Below are positions 1 through 7,372 of a stretch of DNA of 64,000 bases, one piece after another. Every line of letters starts with the position of its first letter. Within the stretch, counting starts at the first letter, position 1. Origin of the DNA: CAIYUC01 sp963682005 (GTDB lineage Bacteria > Bacteroidota > Bacteroidia > Bacteroidales > FEN-979); contig OY820914.1 in the NCBI GenBank assembly GCA_963682005.1, positions 2,356,001 through 2,420,000 on the forward strand. Direction: 5' to 3'. The notes under the pieces are model-generated. The model was not told the DNA's origin, searched no databases, and saw only the letters and a program-made list of their open reading frames with translations. Made by a program: the position numbers and the translations under genes.

Positions 1-2
1 CG

Positions 3-71
3 AAAGGAATTTATAACGCCATTCTTTCGAACGGGAAGAAGAGTTATTCGGGGAGGATTGTGGTTAAGTGA
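3..71 (+). CDS. 3' end of a T9SS-sorted secreted protein (partial)
   Basis: Frame 3 reads 22 codons to a TGA at 69-71 and ends GIYNAILSNGKKSYSGRIVVK or close to it. This is the typical last strand of a T9SS type A sorting domain (pattern GIY..x..NGK...GKIVV+). Only the tail is in the window, so the cargo domain is unknown. Proteins with this tail cross the outer membrane through the type IX system and are cleaved and anchored at the cell surface. The call rests on a short stretch, and the upstream sequence would settle it. Confidence 0.6.
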   Translation, partial: KGIYNAILSNGKKSYSGRIVVK

Positions 72-73
72 TG

Positions 74-96
74 GGCACGCGTCACAGACGCGCGCC
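74..96. repeat. GC-rich hairpin after the T9SS gene
   Basis: GGCACGCGTC (74-83) and GACGCGCGCC (87-96) pair at nine of ten positions around a 3-base loop, starting two bases after the TGA of the upstream gene. No U tract follows. It may act as an mRNA 3' stabiliser or be a REP-type palindrome. Confidence 0.6.
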
Positions 97-262
97 AGCA
101 AGGGGTGATAATTCAAAATGCATAATGCAGGAATTCATAATGCATAATTCATGAAATTTAAGAAAGAAAATATTTTGCATTCCTGCATTTTGCACTCCTG
201 CATTTTGCATTCGGTCATGTTGGTTGGTGATCGGTTGATCAGGTGCCAGGATAACAACACTA

Positions 263-310
263 CTCAACAACTAAACACCTAAGCACCTAAGCAACTAACC
301 AGCTAAGCGA
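263..310. repeat. six 8-bp units, CTAAGCAC family
   Basis: Units in perfect 8-bp register: CTCAACAA, CTAAACAC, CTAAGCAC, CTAAGCAA, CTAACCAG, CTAAGCGA. On the minus strand, which is the sense strand of the radical SAM gene ending nearby, five of the six units carry TAG and the sixth reads TTGTTGAG with TGA. Confidence 0.8.
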
Positions 311-333
311 AAGTGTAATATTATGCATTTTGC

Positions 334-375
334 ATTATGAATTCCTGAATTATGAATTCCTGCATTATGAATTCC
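334..375. repeat. 15-bp units overlapping a gene's stop codon
   Basis: Two full units (334-348, 349-363) and a partial third (364-375) of ATTATGAATTCCTGA. The stop codon of the minus-strand radical SAM gene (365-367) and its last codons, Asn-Ser, lie in the third unit, so the protein's C-terminus is partly encoded by repeat. Confidence 0.75.
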
Positions 376-1708
376 TTCCACCCTTCAGAAAGATCCTCCT
401 GTAGTACCAGTAGTTCAGGCTAAGCATCATGGTGGAGATGGGATCCCGGGTGGCAATGAAAGTCCGCAATCCCCTGATCAGGATCTGCGGGGGGAAAAAG
501 ATCTTTCCAAGTGCTGCCAGTATTTCCTTTAAGAGATGATCGGTCTGAAGGACCGGATGACTTATGGTGGGCTCGAAATAGTCGTAACGGCTCCAGTCGC
601 GGGGGAAATCGGTGTAAAGCAGTCGTTTTTCGGCGCTGACTTTTTCAAACAACTGTGTACCCGGCAGCGGGGTGAGAACAGAGGTCTGGAACGAATCGGC
701 GCCGCAACGCAGGGCATACCTCGCTCTTGCCCGGATGGTTTCGGCGGTGTCGGTATCCCATCCGAAGATCAGCCCGGCGATCACCCCGATCTTTTCCCGG
801 TGAATGGCCCTGAATACCTTTTCGTAGCCTGTGGGTCCCATCGGAATATTCAGTTTTTTATTCGCCTCTTCCAGTTGTTCCCCGGATTCTGATTCAATGC
901 CGAGAAACAGCATCCGGCAGCCGCTCTGGTAAGCAAGTTTAAGCAGTCCGGGATCTTCTGCAATGTTGACCGATGATTGGGAAAGCCAGTATTTCTTTAT
1001 CCCCCGTTTGATGATCCCCTCGAAAAGCAGCCGGGCCCTTTCTTTTGAAACTTCGTTATGACCGATGATGTTGTCGTCGATGAAAAACACGAATTTCTGC
1101 GGGATCTCCTGCAGTTCGTCGAGCACTTCTTCGATGGGACGGAAGCGGTAATGCCTGCCGTTGAAGGCGGAAACGCTGCAAAAGGTGCAGTTCATCGGGC
1201 ATCCACGCGTTGTCTGGATGCCGGCACAGATATAGCCCGGATAGAACAGGTCGCGGCGGGGTTTGGGCTGGCGGATCTCGCGGCTGAATGATTCATTGTA
1301 CAGGCGTTTCAGGTTTCCTGATTCGAAATCACGGATCACCTGCGGCCAGTTCGATTCGGCTTCGCCCTGCACGACGACATCCACATATTTCATTCCTTCT
1401 TCCGGAAGCATCGAAACGTGGATCCCGCCCATCACGGTTGGAATGCCTTTCTCCCGGTAAATGGCAGCAATCTCGTACGCACGCGGCGCGCTGCTGGTAA
1501 AAGCCGTCAGCCCGACAAGATCTGCTTCATAATACCTGAATTCCCGGAAATTCTCATCAATGATCTTGATCTTCCAGTCGGGAGGGGTGAGTGCCGCGAT
1601 GATGCCAAGGCTCAGGGGCTGGTTCCGCGTGGCCTCATTGATATGGAACCCCGGCCGGAGCTGGTTTGCAGGATTGACAAGAAGTAATGTTTTCCGTTTC
1701 ATGGGCAT
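365..1708 (-). CDS. cobalamin-binding radical SAM protein (copy 1)
   Basis: 447 residues. An N-terminal cobalamin-binding-type Rossmann domain (about 1-145, with DLVGLTAF and MGGIHVSM) is followed by a radical SAM core whose CxxxCxxC cluster motif is RGCPMNCTFC (C170, C174, C177). Family members bind a 4Fe-4S cluster, cleave S-adenosylmethionine and often use methylcobalamin to methylate, or to make C-C bonds at, unreactive carbons. The substrate cannot be read from the sequence. It is the last gene of a four-gene tandem family. Its start overlaps the upstream copy's stop by one base (TGATG), which implies translational coupling; the second in-frame ATG, six bases on, is an equally good start. 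The C-terminal residues run into a repeat array. Confidence 0.85.
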   Translation of the reverse strand: MPMKRKTLLLVNPANQLRPGFHINEATRNQPLSLGIIAALTPPDWKIKIIDENFREFRYYEADLVGLTAFTSSAPRAYEIAAIYREKGIPTVMGGIHVSMLPEEGMKYVDVVVQGEAESNWPQVIRDFESGNLKRLYNESFSREIRQPKPRRDLFYPGYICAGIQTTRGCPMNCTFCSVSAFNGRHYRFRPIEEVLDELQEIPQKFVFFIDDNIIGHNEVSKERARLLFEGIIKRGIKKYWLSQSSVNIAEDPGLLKLAYQSGCRMLFLGIESESGEQLEEANKKLNIPMGPTGYEKVFRAIHREKIGVIAGLIFGWDTDTAETIRARARYALRCGADSFQTSVLTPLPGTQLFEKVSAEKRLLYTDFPRDWSRYDYFEPTISHPVLQTDHLLKEILAALGKIFFPPQILIRGLRTFIATRDPISTMMLSLNYWYYRRIFLKGGRNS

Positions 1709-3072
1709 CAGTCGATCAGCCAGTTCTTTGGTTTTTTCGCATTCCCGAAAGTCATGCTCCGGTAGTTCCAGTTGCTCATGTAAGACCAGTAAGCCGTTGT
1801 AAGGCTCCGTGTCCTGAACCAGGTTTTCAGCATCCTGCGCTTCAGGAATGAAGGCTCATAAACCTTGTCGATGGCCCTGAAGATGTAATCCTGCATCTCT
1901 TCCCTGCTCATGGTATCGGGCCGGAAAACCAGGGATTCATAGCCATAGTGCTTCCAGTCGCCGGGGAAATTGTTCAGCACGAGGCGATCCTCTTTCACGA
2001 ACCGCTCAAACAACCTTGTTCCGGGCAGGGGTGTCAGCATGGTAGCCTGGATCGAGTCGGCCCGGCAGTTCCGGGTGAAACTGGCACGGTGATCGATGCT
2101 TTCCTTCGTGTCATTCTCCCAGCCGAAAATAAACCCGGCGATCACAGCGATCCCGTATTTATGAAGCTTCCTGAAGACCTTGTCATAAGAGCCGGCGCCC
2201 ATCTTCGCATTCAGCTTTTTATTGGCGCCGATCAACTGGTCTTCAAGTTCTGATTCGATCCCGATGAAAAGCATCTTGCACCCGCTCTTTGCGGCGTATT
2301 CGAGAATTTCCTCATTGTCTGACACATTCAGCGAGGCCTGTCCGATCCAGTTCTTGTTGATGCCGGCATCGATCATGGCCTTGAAAAGCTCGATGGTCCT
2401 CGCCTGCGCCATGCTGTTGTTCCCGACGATGTTGTCGTCGAGGATGAAAATATTCTTCTGCGGGATCTCTTTCATCTCGGCGATCACCTCGTCGATCGGC
2501 CGGTAGCGGTAGTGGCTTCCGTTGAACGCCGTTACGGAGCAGAAATCGCAGTTCATCGGGCATCCGCGCGATGTCTGAACCGAGGCGAAGATGTAACCCG
2601 GATGGAATATCTGCCTGTCAGGTCTTGGTGAATGGACCAGGTCGGTGAGGTTTCCTTTGTAGATCTTCTTCATCGAATTTTTCTCAAAATCGGCGATGAC
2701 ATCCGCCCAGACCGATTCAGCCTCGCCGATCACAACACTGTCGACGAAATTCAGCGCTTCATCCGGCACCATCGAAACATGGATCCCGCCGATGACGGTC
2801 GGGATCTTTTTCTCCCGGTAGATCGCAGCCAGTTCATAAGCCCGTGCAACAGTCGAGCTGAAAGCCGTAAACCCGACAAGGTCCGCATCGTAATACCTGA
2901 ATTCCCTGAAATTCTCATCAATGATCTTGATCTTCCAGTCCTTCGGCGTGAGCGCAGCAATGATCCCAAGGCTCAGCGGCTGGTACCGCGTATCCTTGTT
3001 CACAATGAACCCGCTTCCCGTCCTGACGGCGGGATTGACGAGTAACAGGGTTTTCTTTCTTTCCGGGTTCAT
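1708..3072 (-). CDS. cobalamin-binding radical SAM protein (copy 2)
   Basis: 454 residues with the same architecture as its neighbours: cobalamin-binding-type domain about 1-147, then the cluster motif RGCPMNCDFC (C171, C175, C178). The block IIAALTPKDWKIKIIDENF is almost identical in copy 1, and the underlying DNA of the two genes is also locally near-identical, which points to recent tandem duplication or gene conversion. No DxHxxG cobalamin motif is visible, as is common in this class. The gene is probably co-transcribed with copy 1, to which it is joined by a one-base overlap. It is separated from copy 3 upstream by 132 bp filled with a REP palindrome and 7-bp repeats. Confidence 0.85.
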   Translation of the reverse strand: MNPERKKTLLLVNPAVRTGSGFIVNKDTRYQPLSLGIIAALTPKDWKIKIIDENFREFRYYDADLVGFTAFSSTVARAYELAAIYREKKIPTVIGGIHVSMVPDEALNFVDSVVIGEAESVWADVIADFEKNSMKKIYKGNLTDLVHSPRPDRQIFHPGYIFASVQTSRGCPMNCDFCSVTAFNGSHYRYRPIDEVIAEMKEIPQKNIFILDDNIVGNNSMAQARTIELFKAMIDAGINKNWIGQASLNVSDNEEILEYAAKSGCKMLFIGIESELEDQLIGANKKLNAKMGAGSYDKVFRKLHKYGIAVIAGFIFGWENDTKESIDHRASFTRNCRADSIQATMLTPLPGTRLFERFVKEDRLVLNNFPGDWKHYGYESLVFRPDTMSREEMQDYIFRAIDKVYEPSFLKRRMLKTWFRTRSLTTAYWSYMSNWNYRSMTFGNAKKPKNWLID

Positions 3073-3097
3073 TTCATTGTGCTATGCGCCTCCGTCA

Positions 3098-3115
3098 TCC
3101 CCGCGAAAGCGGGGA
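3098..3115. repeat. REP-like palindrome
   Basis: TCCCCGC (3098-3104), loop GAAA, GCGGGGA (3109-3115): a perfect hairpin. The same word recurs at 20278 and in the 20808-20941 cluster. It is followed at once by ACAGGC and a run of AGGCTTC heptamers, the same junction seen at 20278-20302. Confidence 0.8.
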
Positions 3116-3116
3116 C

Positions 3117-3224
3117 AGGCTTCAGGCTTCAGGCTATAGGCTGCAGGCCAAAGGCCAAAAGCTAAAAGCTAATTGCAAATTGTTCATTCTTCATTTTTCA
3201 CTCTTCACTCTTCACTCTTCACCG
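3117..3224. repeat. heptamer array that drifts from AGGCTTC to TTCACTC
   Basis: In 7-bp register: AGGCTTC x2, AGGCTAT, AGGCTGC, AGGCCAA x2, AAGCTAA x2, TTGCAAA, a TTG slip, then TTCATTC, TTCATTT, TTCACTC x3, TTCACCG. Successive words differ by few bases. On the minus strand the last units read GAGTGAA; the TGA stop of copy 3 (3205-3207) and its preceding codons (KSEE) lie inside them. Confidence 0.85.
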
Positions 3225-4563
3225 CCACCGTCTCCCTCTCCATCGCAATCGACCGGTAATTCAGGTTTGAGTTCCATGCCCAGACGGCGCTGCGGAGGTT
3301 TTTTGTATTCCACCAGGTGCGGATGAACTTCCGGCGGATGTTGTTCATCGATGCAATTCTGTTGTATGCTGTATCTGTTGACTTGGCCAGTTCCTGCGCG
3401 GTCATCCCGAGGGGACTGAACACCACGTCGGAGAAATGAAAATGCTGCCAGTCATTTGGAAAATTCTTGCAAAGTATCCTGTTTCCTGCAACCATTTTCT
3501 CATAGAGCTTTGTCCCGGGAAGAGGCGTCATCACGCTGGCCTGGGTGACATCCACGCTGCTCGAGATGATATAATCGGTGCGGCGCTTCAGTGATCCGAC
3601 CGTGTCGGAATCCATCCCGTAAATGAATGCACCAAGCACGTTGATGCCGTACTTATGCAGTGTTTTATAAGCTTCCCGGTAATTTTCCACGCCAAGCTTC
3701 AGGTTGACCTGCTTGTTGGAGTCTTTCAATGCCGCTTCATCCTCCGCTTCAATCCCGATGAGAAGCATCCGGCATCCGCTTCGGGCCGCCAGCTTCAGGA
3801 TTTCGGGTTTTTCAGCGATGTTCAGCGATGCCTGGGCAAACCATTCTTTTTTGTATCCTCTCCGGATCATGCCTTCAAAGAGCGCCACCGCATGATCTTC
3901 GGCGATCTTGTTATATCCGATGATATTGTCATCAACAAAATAAAGCAGCTTATGCGAAACCGATCCGATTTCGTCAAGGACGGCATTCACATCCCGAAGC
4001 CGGTATTTGTGACCATTAAAGGAAGGAACGGAACAGAAATCACAATTCATGGGGCATCCCCTGGAGGTCTGGATGGATGCAAAAAGATAGGCCGGGTGGA
4101 ACAGGTCATGGCGGGCAGGAGGGAGGTTCTTCAGGTCGGTAAGGTCAGACCTGTATATTTTCTGCAGGTTCCCGGATTCAAAATCCCGGATCAGGTTGTT
4201 CCATGAACCTTCCGCTTCGCCGATCACCACTGCATCGGCATACTGAAGCGCCTCATCCGGAAGGGCGGAAGCATGGATTCCGCCGATCACCACCGGGATC
4301 CCTTTCTCCCTGTAGACCGCAGCGATCTCATACGCCCGGTTCACCGAGGCTGTTACAGCGGTAATCCCTACAAGGTCTGCTTCACGGAACTGAAATTCAC
4401 GAAAGTTCTCATCGAGGATCTTTACCTTCCAGTCCGCCGGGGTCAACGCCGCAATAATTCCCAAACCAAGGGGAACCTGTTTTGATTCTCTTCTGAGGAG
4501 GTATCCTTTGCGGTAAGTGTTTGCCGGATTGATGAGTATGAGTCGTTTGGCTGCTGCATTCAT
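3205..4563 (-). CDS. cobalamin-binding radical SAM protein (copy 3)
   Basis: 452 residues. Cobalamin-binding-type domain about 1-146 (ADLVGITAV, IGGIHASA), cluster motif RGCPMNCDFC (C170, C174, C177), and a Trp/Asn-rich C-terminus (WWNTKNLRSAVWAWNSNLNY) also present in copies 1 and 2. The reaction is unknown; by family, methylcobalamin-dependent methylation or radical C-C chemistry on a lipid or other hydrophobic substrate is possible. It follows the broken copy 4 and overlaps its frameshifted reading frame (4560-4563). The final residues, KSEE, are encoded by GAGTGAA repeat units, so the repeat has replaced or extended the native end. Confidence 0.85.
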   Translation of the reverse strand: MNAAAKRLILINPANTYRKGYLLRRESKQVPLGLGIIAALTPADWKVKILDENFREFQFREADLVGITAVTASVNRAYEIAAVYREKGIPVVIGGIHASALPDEALQYADAVVIGEAEGSWNNLIRDFESGNLQKIYRSDLTDLKNLPPARHDLFHPAYLFASIQTSRGCPMNCDFCSVPSFNGHKYRLRDVNAVLDEIGSVSHKLLYFVDDNIIGYNKIAEDHAVALFEGMIRRGYKKEWFAQASLNIAEKPEILKLAARSGCRMLLIGIEAEDEAALKDSNKQVNLKLGVENYREAYKTLHKYGINVLGAFIYGMDSDTVGSLKRRTDYIISSSVDVTQASVMTPLPGTKLYEKMVAGNRILCKNFPNDWQHFHFSDVVFSPLGMTAQELAKSTDTAYNRIASMNNIRRKFIRTWWNTKNLRSAVWAWNSNLNYRSIAMERETVAVKSEE

Positions 4564-4991
4564 TCATGCAAAGGTACGAAATTCTCACTTGCAGTAATGG
4601 ATCTCGCGTTCGAACATGATGTTCCGGGCCAGATGTTCTCGGCCTCACCGACAACCACTGCATCCACGAATTTCAGGGCTTCCTCGGTGCACATGGAAGC
4701 ATGGATCCCGCCCATGATCACAGGAATCTTCCGTTCATGGTAAACCTGTGCTATTTCATAAGCGCGGTAAGCATTGGGGGTGTAAGCCGTAATTCCCACC
4801 AGGTCGGCATCCTGGAATCGAAAATCACGGTAATTTTCATCAAAGATCTTTGTTTTCCAGGGGCTGGGTGTATAGGCAGCGATGATAGCAAGGCAGAGCG
4901 GTGGTGATTTGTCATGATCTTGCAGAGCAAGCCCTTTCCTGTACCTGCTGACAGGATTAATCAGCAGGAGCCTGGGACAGTTTGACTCCAT
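4560..4991 (-). pseudogene. radical SAM copy 4, internally deleted remnant
   Basis: The first 120 or so residues align with copies 1-3 (LLLINPVSRYRKG, DENYRDF, MGGIHASM, VVVGEAENIWP). Just after IWP, at about 4624-4631, homology stops. In the next frame the DNA encodes RNIMFEREIHYCK followed by TGA at 4585-4587, which resembles the last residues of copy 3 (RSIAMERE). The simplest reading is one deletion of about 315 codons that removed the entire radical SAM core and shifted the frame; the new frame runs on by chance to the start of copy 3. The remaining 143-residue product could at most be a lone cobalamin-binding domain. The ATG at 4991 matches the starts of the paralogues. Confidence 0.8.
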
Positions 4992-5143
4992 AGAATTAAG
5001 TTATGACAATGTGATCAAAATAAAATATTGAGGGAAATTACAAAGAAAAGTCATTCAAACAAATACATACTGAAAAATATGAGCGAAACATCTTTTTCAG
5101 GGTATCAAAAAAAATTATATCTTTGCCTTAAAATGGATTAAAA
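4992..5143. promoter_or_regulatory. divergent intergenic region with Bacteroidota promoter
   Basis: AT-rich 152-bp gap between the divergent radical SAM and ACP transcription units. On the plus strand TATCTTTG at 5118-5125 is a perfect match to TAnnTTTG, 18 bases before the ACP start codon. The -33 element is not clear. No confident minus-strand promoter was found. Confidence 0.65.
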
Positions 5144-5380
5144 ATGACTGTTCAAGAATTTATTAAGCACATTGAGGATGAATTCGATGACGTGAAACCC
5201 GGAGTTCTGCAGCCGGATAGTAATTTCAGGGATGTGTTTGAATGGAACTCAATAAATGCGCTGATCCTTATTGCTATGGTAAAAACTGAATATGATGTGA
5301 CCCTCACTGCAGATGACCTGGTCAAGTCAAAGACAGTGAATGATATCTATTCACTGGTCGAAAGCCGGTTTGAAAAATAA
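5144..5380 (+). CDS. acyl carrier protein
   Basis: 78 residues, the usual ACP length. The motif FEWNSINAL replaces the standard DSL: Ser36 is the expected 4'-phosphopantetheine attachment site, preceded by Asn instead of Asp. The acidic helices (FIKHIEDEFDD, SLVESRFEK) fit the fold. It carries acyl chains as thioesters in the cytoplasm. Its stop overlaps the start of the ketoacyl synthase (TAATG), so the two are probably translated together and act together. The altered motif and clustered position suggest a dedicated carrier and not the housekeeping AcpP. Confidence 0.85.
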   Translation: MTVQEFIKHIEDEFDDVKPGVLQPDSNFRDVFEWNSINALILIAMVKTEYDVTLTADDLVKSKTVNDIYSLVESRFEK

Positions 5381-6435
5381 TGGCTCTTTTCTCTCTACAA
5401 AATGTCAGGGTGGCCGGAATTGCGGCTGCAGTTCCGGAAAATACGGAACACAATGCGGATTATGCCTGGATCACGAAGAAAGAGCGCGACCTTCTGATCA
5501 AGAATATCGGCGTAGAAACCAGGCATGTTGCTCCAAAAGGTGTTACAACCGCTGATCTTTGCGTACCTGCTGCAGAGAAGTTGATCAGCGAGTTGCAGTG
5601 GGACAAAAATGAAATAGAACTGCTTGTTTTTGTTTCCCAATCACGCGATTACCTTGTTCCAACAACTGCCTGTATTATTCAGGACAGGCTCGGCCTGCCG
5701 CACTCATGCATCGCCTATGATATCGGTCTGGGTTGTTCAGCATATGTTTACGGGCTATCCACGGTCGCAGGATTAGTGACCTCCGGAGCAGTAAAAAAGG
5801 CCCTCCTGATGGTCGGCGATATTTCCACACTTACGACTTCATACCGTGATAAGAGTACCTATCCGCTGTTTGGTGATGCAGGAACTGTTACTGCACTGGA
5901 GTACTCCACTGAGACCCCGGATATCACCTTCAACCTGCAGACAGACGGCTCAGGCTATAAAGCATTGATGATCCAGGATGGGGGCGCAAGGAACGGTTTG
6001 TCAAGAAAATCATTTGATTATAAGGAATACGGGAAAGGGATCCGCAGGACAAGGCTTCATCTCGAGATCAATGGCATCGAGGTATTCAATTTCAGCCTCC
6101 GCGAAGTTCCTCCAAATATAAAATCATTGTTGAAATATTCTGAAACCTCATTGGATCAGATCGATTATCTTGTGTTTCACCAGGCAAACAAGCTGATCAT
6201 AGAAACAGTGCGGAAAATGCTCAGGGTTGAACCGGAAAAAGTCCCTTATTCAATCAGGGAATTCGGGAATACCAGCGGCACCTCCGTTCCATTGACCCTG
6301 GTCGTCAAACTCAGGGATCAGCTGACCACAGGCAAGGTAAAATTGCTTCTGTCTGCATTTGGAGTAGGATTGTCATGGGGATCAGTAATCCTTGAAACCG
6401 ACCGGATTTGCATACCTGACCTGATCTATTTCTAA
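5380..6435 (+). CDS. 3-oxoacyl-ACP synthase III family (FabH-like)
   Basis: 351 residues, thiolase fold. The KAS III catalytic triad is visible: Cys119 in GLGCSAYVYGL, His267 in FHQANKLI and Asn297 in FGNTSGTSVPL. It should condense an acyl-CoA starter with malonyl-ACP to give a 3-oxoacyl-ACP. It is cotranslated with the dedicated ACP upstream and followed after 16 bases by an SDR reductase, giving an ACP/KAS/reductase set able to make a 3-hydroxyacyl-ACP. Starter preference cannot be predicted from the sequence alone. Confidence 0.88.
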   Translation: MALFSLQNVRVAGIAAAVPENTEHNADYAWITKKERDLLIKNIGVETRHVAPKGVTTADLCVPAAEKLISELQWDKNEIELLVFVSQSRDYLVPTTACIIQDRLGLPHSCIAYDIGLGCSAYVYGLSTVAGLVTSGAVKKALLMVGDISTLTTSYRDKSTYPLFGDAGTVTALEYSTETPDITFNLQTDGSGYKALMIQDGGARNGLSRKSFDYKEYGKGIRRTRLHLEINGIEVFNFSLREVPPNIKSLLKYSETSLDQIDYLVFHQANKLIIETVRKMLRVEPEKVPYSIREFGNTSGTSVPLTLVVKLRDQLTTGKVKLLLSAFGVGLSWGSVILETDRICIPDLIYF

Positions 6436-6451
6436 CAGAAAGAGCCTGAGA

Positions 6452-7249
6452 ATGGATAAGCTTTCGATGACCGGCAAAACGATCCTGGTAACAGGCGCTT
6501 CCTCCGGAATAGGGCGGGAGGCGGCAATTCTCATTTCAAAAAACGGCGGAACGGTTTTTATCACCGGGCGGGATCAGGCAAGGCTGGACGAAACATATGT
6601 ACAGCTTCAGGCTACAGGCCACAGGCTACAGGCTTCGGACTCAATGCTTGTAGCCTCTGACATCCGACCTCTGACTTCTGACCACCAGCGTAAGGTTGCT
6701 GACCTCACATTGGAAAAAGAATTGGATCAGCTTATCGCCGATCTTCCCAAACTCAACGGGATTGTACATTGCGCCGGGATCGTGGGGCCGCTGCCGGTGA
6801 AGTTCATCACCCAGGCTGATATCGACCGGATGTTCAGTATAAATTTCCATGTACCGGTCAACCTGACCAGCAAGCTGCTTCGCAGTAAAAAACTTTGTGA
6901 TGGCGCATCGGTTGTATTCATGTCGACCATCGCCACGAAAAATCCTTATTTCGGAGGAGCTCTTTACAGCAGTTCGAAAGCTGCGCTGGAAGCTTATTCC
7001 AGAACACTTGCGCTGGAACAGGTGGCCAAGGGGATCCGCTCGAACTGCCTGATGGCCGGGTTGGTTGATACCCCGATGATCGTGAGCCCTTCTGAAGAGA
7101 AGATGCAGGAAGAGGCACTGGAGCGGTACCTGAGAAGATATCCGCTGGGCATCGGAAAACCGGAAGATGTGGCAGCCGCCATCCTGTTTTTCCTGACAGA
7201 TTCATCAAAATGGATTACTGGCACAAGCCTGATACTTGGGGGTGAGTGA
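6452..7249 (+). CDS. SDR-family oxidoreductase (FabG-like), with repeat insertion
   Basis: 265 residues. Rossmann motif TGASSGIG (14-21), HCAG (106-109), active-site Ser158, and Tyr172/Lys176 in LYSSSK are all intact, so the enzyme is probably an active NAD(P)H-dependent ketoreductase. By context it reduces the 3-oxoacyl-ACP made by the preceding KAS III. Residues 53-78 are encoded by a run of 7-bp repeats and replace the short link normally found before the conserved ADL motif (here VADLT, 82-86). The TGA stop (7247-7249) lies in the first unit of a GAGTGAA array. GTG/TTG alternatives are not needed: the ATG at 6452 fits the family. Confidence 0.85.
   Translation: MDKLSMTGKTILVTGASSGIGREAAILISKNGGTVFITGRDQARLDETYVQLQATGHRLQASDSMLVASDIRPLTSDHQRKVADLTLEKELDQLIADLPKLNGIVHCAGIVGPLPVKFITQADIDRMFSINFHVPVNLTSKLLRSKKLCDGASVVFMSTIATKNPYFGGALYSSSKAALEAYSRTLALEQVAKGIRSNCLMAGLVDTPMIVSPSEEKMQEEALERYLRRYPLGIGKPEDVAAAILFFLTDSSKWITGTSLILGGE
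6609..6685. repeat. 11 heptamers inside the SDR coding sequence
   Basis: In 7-bp register: AGGCTAC, AGGCCAC, AGGCTAC, AGGCTTC, GGACTCA, ATGCTTG, TAGCCTC, TGACATC, CGACCTC, TGACTTC, TGACCAC. The AGGCTTC words are those of the 3117 array. The gene reads through in a frame that avoids every TAG and TGA, giving residues 53-78 of the enzyme. Confidence 0.8.
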
Positions 7250-7313
7250 AGAGTGAAGAGTGAAGAGTGAAGAGTGAAGAATGAAGAATGAAGAGTGAAG
7301 AATTAAAAATGAA
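7244..7313. repeat. ten heptamers, GAGTGAA family, containing the SDR stop codon
   Basis: Units in exact 7-bp register: GAGTGAA x5, GAATGAA x2, GAGTGAA, GAATTAA, AAATGAA. The SDR stop TGA at 7247-7249 is part of unit one. Each unit carries TGA or TAA on the sense strand, so all three frames are closed within 21 bases. Confidence 0.9.
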
Positions 7314-7338
7314 AAGATTACCATATTATCTAAGCTTT

Positions 7339-7366
7339 TTCGTAATTCGTAATTCGTAATCCGTAA
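7339..7366. repeat. four TTCGTAA heptamers just before a start codon
   Basis: TTCGTAA x3 then TCCGTAA, ending six bases before the GTG start of the glycosyltransferase. The same array stands before the ABC-F gene at 31983-32010. Confidence 0.85.
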
Positions 7367-7372
7367 TTATAA

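Larger units (their letters stand above)
72..364. repeat. intergenic repeat mosaic between two convergent genes
   Basis: No gene is seen here. The gap is made of a hairpin (74-96), 15-bp units at about 175-204 of the form TTGCATTCCTGCATT with a degenerate inverted partner near 113-152, six 8-bp units at 263-310, and 15-bp units at 334-375 of the form ATTATGAATTCCTGA. The last of these runs into the coding end of the radical SAM gene on the minus strand. Confidence 0.75.

Noticed and set aside
82..270. Small open frame on the minus strand (62 codons)
   Set aside because: It lies wholly in repeat DNA and reads the ATGCA/GAATTC words; no protein-like composition.
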